Positions 33,663 through 47,512 of a DNA stretch of 64,000 nt are shown in pieces; the first letter of the stretch is position 1; each line of letters starts with the position of its first letter. The notes beneath the pieces are model-generated. The model was not told the origin of the DNA. It saw only the letters and a program-made list of their open reading frames with translations, and ran no database searches. Source of the stretch: Penelope pileata. Its lineage: Eukaryota; Chordata; Aves; Galliformes; Cracidae. The stretch lies in assembly GCA_013396635.1 (NCBI GenBank), contig WBMW01002323.1:457839-521838 (forward strand). Reading direction: 5' to 3'. A program made the position numbers and the translations under genes.

Positions 33663-36600
33663 CAAGTCATCACAAATATGATCTTGCTAGGCTTACAGAA
33701 GTTTCAAGCATTTGTGAGGTTTCATAATGTTTAAAGAGATTCTGTTACAGACAAAATGGACATCACTTGGTTGTATTTTATTTTCTTTAACCAGCAGTTG
33801 CTTTAGTCTTGCTTTTGAGAGCCGACTGCGTTGACAATGCTTCCCTCTACTGGACAAATCCAGCGGTTACAAGATACTTTAAGGAGGGTTTTTTGATTGA
33901 CCCAGATTTGAAGCACTGCAGAATAAAAATATATACCTCATATTAGTCCTGACTGATTATTGCATTAGTAAACTGATTATACAGAAAGGTATTGGAGGTT
34001 TTCTCTGTATCACAGTGGTGATTTTCTGTCTTTCATATTTTGCACTGTGAACACGCAAAGAATGCAAAATTTTTCTGCCTCTTAATTTATTACCCCTGTG
34101 CCACACTTTTATCAAAGGACTTCTCAAAACCAGAGGGGTACAGATGATTAATACATCTCACACATTCATTAATAAGCACATGTTTAAGAATTTTAGTAGC
34201 ATCATGTTGCATCAGCTTCTCATGCTCTTTTTTCAGGAAATAGCATTTGAACTAAGAAAGACAGTATCAGCCACTTTCTCTGATTTTGTAGCCCACTCAC
34301 CCTACACTGGAGATCCCTGGAGATGTCATTACTGAAGTGATGAGACATCTTAGTTTAAGAGCTCTTGGTCTCTCAGAGCAAGGGACTGGGAATTAACCAT
34401 GCGTCTTATGCACAGTACTGCAGAACAGCACCAATAAATTACTGTTCTCCTTAACGACTGCCTTTTTCATGGGGTCTAGAGAAATTTGTGTAAGAACTCA
34501 CAGTTTTTATTTCCTGCTCTGTCTCGGACTGATACTGCTAAAATCCATTTTAATTCTGAAAAACAAACATAAAACTTGCTCTTACGTTTGAGTTGTTGTG
34601 CCAATAGACTACCACCCAACTGTTTCTCTGAATAAGTAAATGCTATTTGGGAAGGAAGATCTATGGGACAGGGCTTTAATAATGATCCTTGGCTAGGAAT
34701 TTACCTTTCCAGTGAAATCATGGGCGGTTTGGCAGTGATCTGAGTGTGAGAATTATTTTATTATTCACATCACTTCTACCACTACAAGAGTTTCTGTTTT
34801 AATGTATGCTCTGTGGTGAACTGAACATGCCCATGTTTACCCTAATGTTCTATGATTTGTGTTTTGTTTGAATCACATGTTAAAAAACAGAATAATCATC
34901 TGATTGCAAGGTAAGCTTTGTATTAAGGTTAGCGCTAATATACAGAAGCTCTCCTTGTGCTTAAAACACAGCTACAGTGTGTTGAATTATTGTCCCTGTG
35001 CAGTTTTCATTGCTATTACTTGGTAGGTTGCCTCTTCAGTGTCAAATTAGAAGTCATTCGGCTAGAACTGTTGCAGTGATGACTCTTGAGGTTTGTAGGC
35101 CCACATACTTCAAGTATATTACATACCTTTCTGAACAGTTGTGCTTTCACATGGGTCTGTATTAGAACAGCATGAAATCTGCTGCTGTTTACTTAGGTTT
35201 CATCTAAACCTCACTGGTGGGTTCACGTTATGCAATGTCAGCAGCACGGAGTCAAACTGTTTCAGACAAACTTGAAAATCAAAAGAAATCGTGAACTCAA
35301 TCTCCTGAATTCCATCCAGTGTCATTCTCCTTTCCCTTCCTTTCTTCAAGGGTAAATTTGCATTTAGCTTTCTGGTATTTTGTGGACAACAAATTGTGCT
35401 TTTTCCTGCTTTTCAAAAGCCTTTTTATTTCCTTACACACTTATATTTCCTTAATACACTTATAGCCGTGTTGTAAACTGGCTGTGGTATACAGAAAACA
35501 GGATGAGAAGCAAGTATAGATTTCCTTCACCTTTTTGTTTTATATATTTGGGGCATGGAGGAAAAATTTCTTCTGTTTGCTTAAATACTGCCTGTAGGAA
35601 CTATAAAACAAAGAACAGAAGACAGAAGGGTTGAGGAAAACATCTGAGGAACCAAGTGCCTTACTCAGGTGAGGAGAAACTTTAGGAAATAAATGGTTAA
35701 AGATTATAAATGTGAGGCTTACACTGGATATAAAGATAGAAAGTCTATTTAAAATTTTAACTGGTTGGTGAAACAGAGAAATATTGTTCTTTTTTCACTG
35801 TTAAGGAACCTATTGCTCCAATAACTGAAGGTGGGGAGGAGTATCTAACCAGCTTAAGTTTGCGTAGAAACATGGTAAAAGAGCTAGACACCAAGTGAAA
35901 AAATGTGGGATTAAGCAAAATAATGCTGAGTTTTCTTTAAATACTCCCTCTCATTTATTTTCTATACAGATCTTCTGCTGCTGTCAATTTTGTTTGGTTG
36001 ATGTCCTCAACCCCCAATGGAGACTAAGCAAGGGTAACAGGAGAGTGGGGACTCTCTCCAAAAGGCTCTCCCAAAGCTTCACTGGAGAACCTGTCTTGGG
36101 CTACAGCTCTGAAAGTTTCCTGCAAAAATTTTCATATATCATGTGTGATGCACTGGCACAAATGTTGGAAGTCATACCACACATCTCATGCAGGCTTCCC
36201 AACAGGGGATTTTTGCTTACATGGGAAGGTGCTGGGCAGAGTCTGTTGTAAGATTAATGAGGGTAATGATGGCACAACAGAAATGACAATGAGAAATATG
36301 AAATACTCTCTAGGCCTTTCCTGTCTGCAGAATGTAATACAAAACGCTCAGCTATATAAGAAAGCAAATAAATTCTTTCTAGGTCATTTTATTTTTAAAG
36401 ATTAACTTGAGATCAGAGACTTGCATCGTGCTGTGCTGATGCTTCTGCATTTGCTATATAGTTGTTGGTACAGATTTTTAAGGACTAAATTGTCAAAATA
36501 GTTCAGTAGTTGTGTGAAATCTAATCATTTTGTATAGATTACAGTACCTCTGTATTTGAAATGGATTTTTAAATTTCAATTGCTGAAACTGCATCTTTAG

Positions 36601-39600
36601 TTGTTCCTTGATGGTTTATAGACGTTACAAATGCCTTTGGATCCAGACAGAGCAATAATGACTTTGAGCATAGAAGTGGACCTGCAGCTGGATTCTCAAC
36701 AGAGCTTTCTACGCTGGGTAATAGCTCATGTATTGAAATGTGCTCATCTAAGTGATATTATGGTGGCAATAAAGGGAACAGAGATTTGCCTGCAAAGTGG
36801 ATATGAGAAATGGGAACAGGTAGGGAGAATCTAATTTCTCATGGAAGCAGTGGTAAAAATCAAAACCCATTATTTTCATCACTAATTTTAGGCCAGGCTC
36901 TGCAACTGTTGCTGAAGGTACCTATTATCTTGTTTTCAGTGCAATTCCTTTTATTACACTAGGTGCTAAAGAAACATGGAAAATTGTCCTTTCCAGGGTA
37001 AGCTGCTGCTTAACGTAAGTGTCAGAAGCGTCTAACCCTTATTGATTCAAACTCTTAGTTCTTTATATGATATAACTATCCTAACCAGAAATAGCCAATG
37101 CGCTGAAAAGCCATATATTGTATTTGCAAAAAGCACAGCGTGAAAGGATCTGTGCTCCAGTGGTGTCTTGTTTTCTTTATTGTTGCTACAGAGTTGAAAG
37201 CCCATCTGTCCTCCTTATTATGTTAAATTCATTCAGGAGTCACTTAACTGAAGTACTCTTAACCCAGTGCTTTTGCAAACTAGTACATCTACAGAGAGAA
37301 TAGTTATTAAAATAAACATCTCGTTATCAGTATCCTAATGCAGTACCATTGTGAGTAATCAATGAGGTCTGTGGCAATCATGGGAATTATACAATATAAT
37401 TGAGCTATTTGTAATAAAATTGCTACAGTTGCTGACTTTCCCAGTTAAACCTTTTTTTTTTCACATACTGCTTGCTGATCTCATTCTGAATTTCTAACAC
37501 ACACTGTTTTTCTATTTGTCTTAACACAACTTTAGAATAGAAATCTATTAAGCTGAGCTCATGTTTTTAAAATAAGGAAATTATCAGGGAGCTGCATTAC
37601 AGAACCGTGTTGTATTTCTTAAGCTTTAAAACCATCACTCTGGTAAGAATTCTTTGCTATCCTCCAAAAGGAAATAGAATCTGAAAAGATAGGAGAATTT
37701 TTTTTCTCTGTTGCTTCCACCTCAGACTAACTGTCTATACTGTGCCCTTTTTGCTTTAGTCTCTTAGTCAGCCATGCAGTAAAGTGGGTTTGAATCCTCT
37801 GCACACCCATTACAGAGAACATGTAAGAATCAAGCTAATGCTGAAGCCTTAGCACTGAGAAAACAAGTATGGGAATAAGAAGCTTCCAGCAGAAACAATG
37901 AAGGCATACAAATGCTTTTGATTTTCAAGCATCTGAACCCCTCTCCATTTGTCCCTGCTTTTCTACTGTGATTTATAAGCACACAGAGGCCTGGCAGAAA
38001 GCTTTTCCTAGGGCTTCTCCTGGGGCTGGGGGCTTCTCCTCATGTGGCCCAGTGCCAAGACTTGCAACGTAGCCTAAACTGCAGGTGAAGATGGTGTAAG
38101 TGAACCTTGCTGATTTAACACTACAATGAATGAAAGAGCACCCACATTCTGCTCAGCAGTTTCAAGTACAAGGTAATATCTCTAGCAGGTGAATGCTGGC
38201 AGTCATCTGGAGCTAGTAAAGTTGTTAACTGCACCCAAAACAAGGCATCTGCCTACTCCCTAGCTGGAAAGGGAAGGGATATGTACACGGCTGTGATTTT
38301 GTCCCCCAGACTGGCTGACAACATGGAATGCAGATGTACTGAGTATCTTTCAATTTATCACAGATGTTTTTGTCTCTCCATAAGATGCTCCAGCAATTAC
38401 TTGGACCTTCAGAGTTATATTGCCATTAATAATGTCCAGGTCTGTATCAAGATAACTTTGTTGTCAGTGCATCAATATCACTGGGTTTGAATGAGTGTCA
38501 AAGGGTTTGAAGTAGGTGTTGTAGTTTTAATTATTTACCTCAGTTTTTTTCATCTTTCTTAAGAGTGCAATAGGCTAGTCCCCTCCTGTGTAGTACAGAC
38601 TTTGTGATGATGTGTACTTTTTCAAGAATGGCAGGTTAGGACTCATACAAGTCACAAGCTTGAAAAATCAAGGAACCTTGTGTCTGTGATGCGTCAAGAA
38701 AAAAGTCCAGAAAGTAGCAGTTAAAACTTGATTATTTAACAAGCAGTTCAGTTTGCAGATGAACACTCTTAACCGTGCTGTAGTTGGGGATCTGTTCCAT
38801 TGGCTGACAATGCTGAACTGAGAAGGTCACCTCAGAATTCAGGTGGGAAATGGTTGCTCTTTGCAGGCTCAGTAGTCCTTCCAGAAGATGTGGGAAAGTT
38901 GTATGTCCATGTATGTCCACTAGCCGTGGGAGGAGGGTGGAAGACACAGAACATGACCATGACTGGTATAAAATAAAATTTAGACCTAGATTCATGTTCT
39001 TAGGCTTGTAGGTTCTTCACCTTGACCTTAGAGATAGATGAGGACAAACCACGTTAAGCACTGCAGCAGATGCTGTTGCATCTTTGTTACATATAGGAGA
39101 GATAATGGAGGAAGCTTCTTGCTAGCTCTATTTCGTGATTTGAAAAGCTATTCTGTTGTGTTTCTTCTTACTTAAATATGCAGAAATGACAGAAGGAGGG
39201 AAGCATGAGAAAAGCAGCTACATCAGACACAGCAGAAGGAGATACAGGAGGAGGTTGAAGGGTGGTGGTGGTGTCTGGTTTATGGCACCTCTGTGCCGTC
39301 TGAAGGGTACAGAAGGCTAAAAACCAGCTTGAGCATCCATGTCACTGTCTGTACAACTATGCTAATGAAAACCCACAAATGCTTAGAGGAATAAACAACA
39401 TTTCAAGTTTCTTAAGGTTATGTAAAAGAAATATTTATAAAGAAAGAGTACGTAGAGAAATTTTGCAGTTAAAAAAAGGCATAATGTGTTTTCAATGAGG
39501 GGAGCACAGCAACACAGTGAGCAACATAAAATAGACTGTTTCCAAACTTTTGACTGTCTAACCACGCAACCTTAGTGCTCTGTTACCATATTTGTCATGC

Positions 39601-40796
39601 ACACAGAATTACATAGATATATATAATACTGTGTGTCTGGCTAGATAGAAATCTTATTTTTATTGGAATTTTATCCTCAGTCTTCTCTCTGCTTCTCTTT
39701 TCACAGTTTTTCTTAGGCAGAATATGAAACTAATACTTCAAAATTTCAGCTGCACTTTTGAACCCATGATATTTGAAAGCAATTTTTTCTCATCACAACC
39801 TGAAACTGATATGTTGTTACACAGGAAGTGTTGCACATCTCAAAACTCTCCACTTGTAGAAGATGCAGTACATATCCTGTCAAAGATGTGGGATGCATGT
39901 GAAAAAGGTTTCTGGATTACTTTGTTCATTGGAAATTATCTCTGCAGCTCTCTATCTCCATTTTTGCTTACACAAATGCTAGAAGACTCTCTTAAAAATA
40001 TTTAAGATGCATATTCTGTCCTGTGGATCTTACTGTTTATTTTGAAATGCAGGTTTGTTTGCATAAACTATATTATGCTTTTTGGTATTTATAGTAGATA
40101 AAAATATTAAAATAGAGAAAATCTAAGGTCAGTTGCATAATTAAATCAAAGCCTTCAGGTACCAATCATTAAAGCACTTGAATGATCCCCCAGCTCAAAT
40201 TCTCCCTGCTCAAAGAGAGCCAATGACACTGGGCTTCTCTAACTCTTAGATTTGGTCTCACAGGCTTAGACATCCATATCTATCCTCTGAGAATGGGCAA
40301 TTACTCTCTAGTGTCTTACAAAGACATATGATTTTGGGGCAGAAGTGGAAGGACAGAATATGGAACTCAATTTTGTAGACCAGTGAGAACAATATATTAA
40401 ATTTATGAATACTAAAGGAAATTAGAAAACTGTTCTGGAAGCACAAAGAAGCAGCCTTGGCTCATTCTTGTGCAGAAATGGATGTCAGGACAGAGATGCT
40501 ACTTTTGTCAATTGACAATATGATCAGCTGCAAAACAGGCTGCACCAGGGATCTTTCTAGTGAAATCCCAAGTATCCTTAGCCTTTCAGATGCCAGGAAA
40601 GTTGCGGGGTTTTTTGTGTTTGAGTTGTGTCTCCGGATTCAAGTATCTAAATTTCACAGAAAACCTAGCTTGAATATCTGCCTTGGCTGAAATAATTTTG
40701 TATCCCAGATTTTTTCTTCATTACTTGTGAATTTCTTACATATGCACACATATATAGACATGTTAACTCTTCAATTGCTGCCATGTTGTGTATCAG

Positions 40797-41021
40797 TTAA
40801 AATTTTGGCATAAGTGAGACCAAACTCCTCTGCATTTTCTCTTCACTCCTGGAATTCAGTAAATTCTGGACAGAAATTTTTTGGCATGCAGGAAAAGCTC
40901 CAGTGTAGACTGCGTCTCCAGTAATCACCCATCCGTCTGATCCATCATATTCGATGAGATCATATGCAAATTTAACATGTAAGAATGCAAAGGAATTTCT
41001 TACTCCCTGCAGTAAGCACAT
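40797..41021 (-). other. Exon-like open frame, unassigned
   Basis: On the minus strand a 74-codon frame includes FAYDLIEYDGSDGWVITG. A possible splice acceptor (TTACTGCAG) lies near its start, but the pyrimidine tract before it is weak and I found no convincing donor. The protein is not recognised. An ancient repeat fragment is an equally good explanation. Confidence 0.15.
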
Positions 41022-44000
41022 CAGTGCAATAACTTAGATATCAAGAGAGACACGATTTACACTTCACAGAGAACGGATAATCCTAAAGATATGCCAATCG
41101 TGGGTCTATACAACTACTAGGAAGATGGTGGGCAGTTGAAGAAAAAAGCCTTCATCTCTTAAGCTGGTTAGACTTGAAGAATTGTTTGGTTAGCTGATCT
41201 GGCTTTCTTTGAAAAGACCTATGTTCTTAATGCAACAGCTCAGTATGCAACATTAATTTTAATTAACAAATTGCCTGTGAACCTATGGCTCTGTCATATT
41301 CTCACTGTAGATGAGGTTAGGAAATTGTCTGAAGGAAATAAATTTGAAGCAATTCAGGCACAGGTAAATAGCCTGTTATTATCTATGAACCATTATCATT
41401 ATGGTCACTTCTGAAAAATCATGTGTTTCCCACAGTTCATTAAATCTGTTTTACTCTCCCAAATAAATAAGCTACTTTGAGATGTCAGCTGTGAAGACTG
41501 AAACAACCTCAGGCAGAAGGATTCATTCCACTAAGAAAACTGGCAATCAGCAACATGAAAGACCTTCCAGAAAATATCTTATACAAAATTCATTTTATTA
41601 ATCCCTAGTGTAGAAGTATTTAGCAACTAACTAGTTGCAGGATTTCATCAAGATGTGCACTCATAAACAAAAAGAAGACATTAGGTTTTCTTTGACAACT
41701 TTGCCCTAATACCTTTGATTGTTTAGAAAAATGTTAACGTTCTCAAAATGGAAATTTTCTATTTTAGCAGGTCTGTATAGTGAGTTGGCAGACAATATTA
41801 CTAAAATTGCCAGCATGATATTTCTACCAAGATTTATCAACAACTCAGAGACAAACAAACAAAAACAGTGTTATAGAATCATAAAAACAAAGGATCAGGG
41901 GACCTTATAGGGTACTCCCTTCAGCCATGGGTTTGTCCTGCCTTTGCCACAAGTTTTACAGCAGTCCAAGCTGGTTAATGGGATTGTAGTTCCTGAGAAG
42001 GCATTTACACAATGGTGTATGGTATTTATATGATGCTGTATCATTACAGGAATTCAGTGAAGGAGGGTAGCAAAGAGAAAGACTATTGGTGACTACTATG
42101 GTTGAAGGTGAGCACTCTGAAAAGAAGGGAGAAAGGAAAACCACACCTACTCATAGAGCATCCAAGCAAATCAGATTGCTGATCCATCTGGAAGGCAGGG
42201 CAAGAGGTGGGAGAAGGGGACGGTGAGGATAAGCCTGAAGGGTTAGGGTTGGAGGACTCCTGATAAGAGCAGGAGGCTACCTGCAAAAGAGAGCAGACCT
42301 ATAGTAAGTTTCAGAAGCAACAGAAAGTGACCTCCTTAAGGACATGAAAGAGAAGTCTGGGGAGAAGATGCTTTCTCTCAAGCACAGAAGTACTGAAAGT
42401 TGCTAAACATGAAAAAAGCCTGAAGTATAGGACCTGTTCTTCTCAAGAAGTATATTGGTTTTCCAATTTTTAATGTGTTTTTATTGCTTATCTTGTAGGT
42501 TCTGAGATTCCCTGCTTAGATTGTTATCTTGTTTCACTGTGTGTGAGATTTCTGGATATTTTTCCCTAATAAATCTTAGTATAAGTGGCTGCAAAACCAT
42601 TAACTTGGTGCTGATAGGAAGGATTTGCTTTCTATTCCTTGGCTGTTCTGGTGCAGGGATTGTGAGCAGTTATCCCAACATCACCTGTTATAGATGTCAG
42701 TACTGTCAAAACCTAAGGAAGTAGAGGATAGCTAAGGAATTAAGCTGAAACATCAGAGGACAGCTGCACAAGAACAAAGAAAAGGTAACCCTTCCTCCTT
42801 CCCTCTCTCTCCACAACACCAAAATCTGGGAGTATACAGCTTGGGTATTTGTGATCCCATGGAACTAGGTGACACTACATAACCTTCCAGAGGCAAAATC
42901 AAGATGGCCTTGGATATGAACAAACAGTAGAAAAGTGATGGAGAGATAAGGGATGGGAAATGACTGTTAGAAATCAACGAAGCTGAAATCTTTCTGTGAC
43001 CTATTTGAGAGTATAATTGTCAAAAGATTCATGTTGATGCGTATCTTCATTATGGCCTACATGACGACATTTAGGCACACTCCTCAGCATTGCATAAACC
43101 TGTTCATTACCAAATATTGCCTGTACTGCAGCCTGTGCTCCAAACTGGTCAATGTCAGGATATTGAACATGAGGGTTTTTTTCAATGCAATAGAATGTAT
43201 GTGGAATATGTACAGTGTATTAGGTTGGTTTCCAGCCACCTGCCAGAATCAGATGGCAGGAAATTTGCACAGTTCTTGTTGCAGCCAAGTGACAGATAAT
43301 AAGAGAAAGGTGCCATTGTTGGAACTATCAGTATCAGATTTTCTAATACAGCCGTGTTGTAATGAGATCATACACATTGCTCAAGCTGCAATCAGAACTT
43401 TCACTGAAGGAACGAGCCTGGATAATAATAAAAGCAGAAAACATTTTAAGTAAATAGAATTTCCCAGATACTGCATAATGTTGTTTGTTATTGCTATCTT
43501 TTATGAGCCTTGAGAAATATATTGTACAAGAATGATTTCCTTCAATATAAGCTGTTATCATGGAGGTCTCCTATGTCAATTCTTATTTAAAATGTATTTC
43601 CTTACAGTCTTGATATTATGAAAGCATAAATTAATGCAACCTTTTTGCTTCCATCTCATGTTCTTATAAAGCCTCTCCAAAGAACAGTTACTTGCTGCTT
43701 TGTAGCCTAAAACACTCCAAATAATAAGATCCATTTTGGCAGTAAAAATTCATTTTATGTACAGCTTTTGCAGCCCCTGAAAAGCCAAGGTCTTTCAGCG
43801 AACATTGAACAGAGCTGTTTTTTCTGAGCTCAAGTGAGAGTGAAGAAGAATGTAGATGATCTCCCCCTCCACTCTCCTAATGGAAAACCTCCATGAGCCC
43901 AAACAAGTGCTGCTTCTTTTGAAGAGCTTGTGGAAGCATAAATGGGGAGCCTGACAGTGCTACCAGCCAGTGTAGCAACAACGCCCTGGCAAGTGCAGAA

Positions 44001-44105
44001 GTAAGGGAGGGCAGACTATTTCCGTGAGCTATAGTGCATTATTTCCCTCTTGCCTCAAGCTTGCCACTGGCAAAAAGATAAAGCCAAAACAAACTCCTAC
44101 AGTGA

Positions 44106-44127
44106 AATTCCTGATTAATTCCTGATT
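44106..44127. repeat. 11-bp perfect tandem duplication
   Basis: AATTCCTGATT occurs twice back to back (44106-44116 and 44117-44127). Confidence 0.9.
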
Positions 44128-44681
44128 AACATTTTCCCTATTAAGACCATTTTCCTTTTTGCACAGTTTGCTTTTTATTTTTATATGTGTTTATTATTGC
44201 TGGCAGCATGTAACGAATATCACTGAATTCTTTCATCCACATCAATTTCTGACCACAGGATCTTATTATGCTGTTTTCTGCTAGCATGAAAGAGCTGCAT
44301 GCCTTCGGAAGTTCTTCCTTAGGTAGTTCAAAATCATGCTTATGGGTGAAGAGGAAACACAACATATGTAAGGCCAAAAATTTATCATTAGTATAATTGA
44401 AATCCTAAGTCTAATCCAAGGATCATTATTAGCCCAGATATAATTATTATAGAAAGAATACGTCTATGCAGAAAATACTTCAGTAATAATAATAGTAATA
44501 CAGCCAAATTTTTAGGCATACACTTAGTTTCAGCTTTTCCTGATGTTAGGCTCACCCTTTTGCTGCTTATCCTAACCCCGAGGGCAGGGATTTCATCCTG
44601 TTATTGGTGTTAATGGTGAGTTACCAGTTTTCAGACTCTGCCAAAATAATATAACGTTCATGTTGATGGTTTCTTTTTTTC

Positions 44682-44698
44682 TTTTTTTTTTTTTTTTT
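44682..44698. repeat. T17 homopolymer
   Basis: Seventeen T residues, preceded by a shorter T run and one C. Confidence 0.95.
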
Positions 44699-45844
44699 CT
44701 GTCTAGGATTTGCTTGGGGTCGCTTTCATATTTTCTAACACACTGTTACACCTGGTTTTATTTCATCGGTCTGTACCTCCACTTTATATCTGAATTTACT
44801 GCACAAAGCAGATTTGGATATGTTAAACACCAGTTCTTTGTTTGCTTTGTAATCCTAAAACCCTTTTATCCATCTCTAAGTCTGCATTTTTTTTAACTCA
44901 CCACAGGTGAGTTGTTTATAGCCAAACGGTCTCCAGTGCCAAGGCTATGCCACACATCTTATCCCCCGTGTGTGCTCTCCTCCACCTCACACGCTGTGTC
45001 TTCCCTTCTTCAGGCCCCCGTTACCTTGCCAGGCTCATGTCTGTCTGTGCTACATCACTCTGCTAGTAAAAACAGGGCAGTACCACACAGAGAAACAAAA
45101 GCAAAGCAAACCAGCCTAATCAGAGAAATTGCTAGAGAACTAACTCAGCAAAAACAAGGCTGCAGGCAGGTCAAGAAAAGTTCAGACAGAGCAAGTCCTG
45201 ACATCTTGCAAGTTTGCTGCAAAGCTTATGGCCTGTTACCAGCAATGGCAACACTGCATTACAGATCAACGCAATCACAGCAGCTTCCTGTATATATTTT
45301 CACCTTTCTTACAGATGTAAAGCAGACCAATCTTCTTCAGGCCTTTACTGTAAAACATGGATTTCAGCATTCTAAGAATTTTGTACTTAAGTCTCTTGCT
45401 TTCTTTTGTGATCCACAGTAAAAAAATTTATCCTAGTGGTAACGGAATAGATATATAACATCACTAGGATAAGTTAGTAAAATTCATCATAAAGGATAAA
45501 GTATTATATTTTCTGGTTCTCACCTCTCCAGACAGTGCTTCATGCTCATTTAGCCTGTAGCATTTCTAATTCCATCCTCTAACATGGTTCAAAACAAAGC
45601 TTATAAGCTGTAATATACAGAGAAAAGAAAAACTAATAAGTGCAAAGCTCTGTGTAATCAAAGGGAACCACTGTTGAGACTGTTATGTATGCTCTACTTT
45701 AAAAAGCATCACATGTCCAAACCTTATCACTGGATTACCCGGCACACATTCACCACCATTAGATTTAATGAAATGCTGTATCTTATTTCCTAAGAAATGG
45801 CATTTGGGGTCGTGGTATCTATATGAATGCCATATTTTAGCCTG

Positions 45845-45873
45845 TTTTTTTTTTTTTTTTTTTTTTTTTTTTT
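45845..45873. repeat. T29 homopolymer
   Basis: Twenty-nine T residues end one base before the first copy of the N-split duplication. Long homopolymers commonly interrupt assembly, which fits the adjacent artefact-like structure. Confidence 0.95.
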
Positions 45874-46039
45874 CCATTTCCCCCATTTTGTCTAACTTAA
45901 CACAGGGATAGGACATCACAGAAAATACAGATTTCTTACTGAATCATGAGCTCAANACCATTTCCCACATTTTGTCTAACTTAACACAGGGATAGGACAT
46001 CACAGAAAATACAGATTTCTTACTGAATCATGAGCTCAA
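45874..46039. repeat. 82-bp direct duplication around an N
   Basis: Copy 1 is 45874-45955, N is at 45956, one A follows, and copy 2 is 45958-46039. The copies are the same length and differ at one position in the C-rich start (CCCCC versus CCCAC). The geometry repeats that at 4292 and is best read as an unmerged contig overlap. Confidence 0.9.
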
Positions 46040-47293
46040 TCATCAGATACAAGAAAATCACACAGACAACCAAGATGCATGTCTGTATCTCAGTGGTCTT
46101 TGCTGGGATGCTGTTCAAGGTTTGTTTCAGTGGTTAGGTAGCAGCTTGCTGGACAGTATTCAGCACTAACCATTGAAACAATTTTGTCCAAGTAAAAACA
46201 TAAAAATTTGCTAGACAAACGAGAATAAATAAGTATAAAATAAGAGGGTTTTAAGACACTTGTAAGTTACTATCTTCAACCTTCTTGCCACAGCATTCCC
46301 AGAACAGGATCACAATTTTTATGACTCCTCATGCATCATCCCAGGAGATGCAGAAGAGTTGCTGCACTGTATAACAGATGGGAGCAGAACATCTGGAACC
46401 AACCCCTCTGCATTAGCAGCCCTGTGCTGTAAATTTGCTCCTGTCACTGTGTCACACAGAAAATATGACTGGGAAGATGGAAAGGAAGAAACAAAGTAGT
46501 GCTCCTCAACCACCTGTATCAATGCAATGATGACTTTGGTATTCATACTGAGAGCTTTCTGCTAATTTTGTATTTGTTGCTGCCATTAGTACATAGCACA
46601 AGCATGGAGACAAAACCAAGAACAGGAATGGCAACGGAGATTTATATCCCTTAGCCATCAAGTCAGTTCACAAAGGACTAGCACTGAAAATGATAGCATT
46701 ACCAAGAACACACTTAACAGTAGGAATATCTTCAGGGCTTTGCTGGTGTTACCAAATATATGACATTTTTGGAAAGCCCCTTCGTACAGGTAAGTCTTGT
46801 GAAAGACATAAATTGTCTCCTTGAAACATCACAAACATTGTCATAAATTCATATCTAGAAAAGGCAATATCCAGGCATGACATACTTGGCGGATTCATTG
46901 GTTCTCAGTAACACTTCTGTTTACATTAATTTTTTTTGCTTTCATCTCATTTCTCCAAATTTTGTAAATTATAAGTTTTCATTGAAAAATATTACTCTTC
47001 TCTGTGGTAAATGCATAGACATCATGCTATCAAATACCTTGGAAGAAAGGAGTTATGTAAGTGCAAATAATAATAGTGAGGAAAATTGAAACTGTTGAAC
47101 TGATTGGAGTGAGAAATAGCAGTTATTATTCTCTTGCTGCTGTTTTACTTCAGCAAGATCTAGACAACCAAGCCAGAGAACTACGAGGTGCTGTCTACAT
47201 AAACTGCGAGCAGCAGCTTCTGTCCTGATGAATTTACAATTATGCATTCAATTTGTCTCAATGAGATGTGAACTTTTAAGTTTGCATGGTCCA

Positions 47294-47408
47294 TTAGGGC
47301 CTCAAGTGAGCATGGCATTTAAGTATGTGCTTAAATCCATCCATATTCCAAAAATCAATTAAGTACATGCTTAATTTTATTGATGGATGCCGTGCTGAGG
47401 CCTATAAA
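47294..47408. repeat. Ancient palindromic repeat, probably a DNA transposon or MITE relic
   Basis: The outer arms are inverted repeats: 47299-47318 (GCCTCAAGTGAGCATGGCAT) against 47387-47402 (ATGCCGTGCTGAGGCC), matching after a 5-base gap. Inside are two related 16-mers, TTAAGTATGTGCTTAA at 47319-47334 and TTAAGTACATGCTTAA at 47359-47374, each nearly self-complementary. I recall similar AAGCACATGCTTAA-type palindromes as dispersed repeats in turtles, crocodilians and birds, but cannot name the family with certainty. Confidence 0.5.
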
Positions 47409-47454
47409 GCTGAACTGCCATTAAATTCGGACAATGTCTCCTTTCTTTTTCCCT

Positions 47455-47512
47455 CAAAAACAAAACAAAGCAAAATAAAAATTAAAAATAAACACACACA
47501 AAAATAACAACC
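47455..47512. repeat. A-rich low-complexity tract
   Basis: Mostly A with scattered C, T and G, including ACACAC. It lies about 50 bp after the palindromic repeat. Confidence 0.8.

Noticed and set aside
43031..43453. 140-codon plus-strand open frame
   Set aside because: The Cys/Met/Ile-rich peptide has no recognisable motif and a second frame overlaps it; treated as chance.
44912..45421. 169-codon plus-strand open frame
   Set aside because: No domain, signal or family similarity is recognised, and the composition matches the surrounding non-coding DNA.
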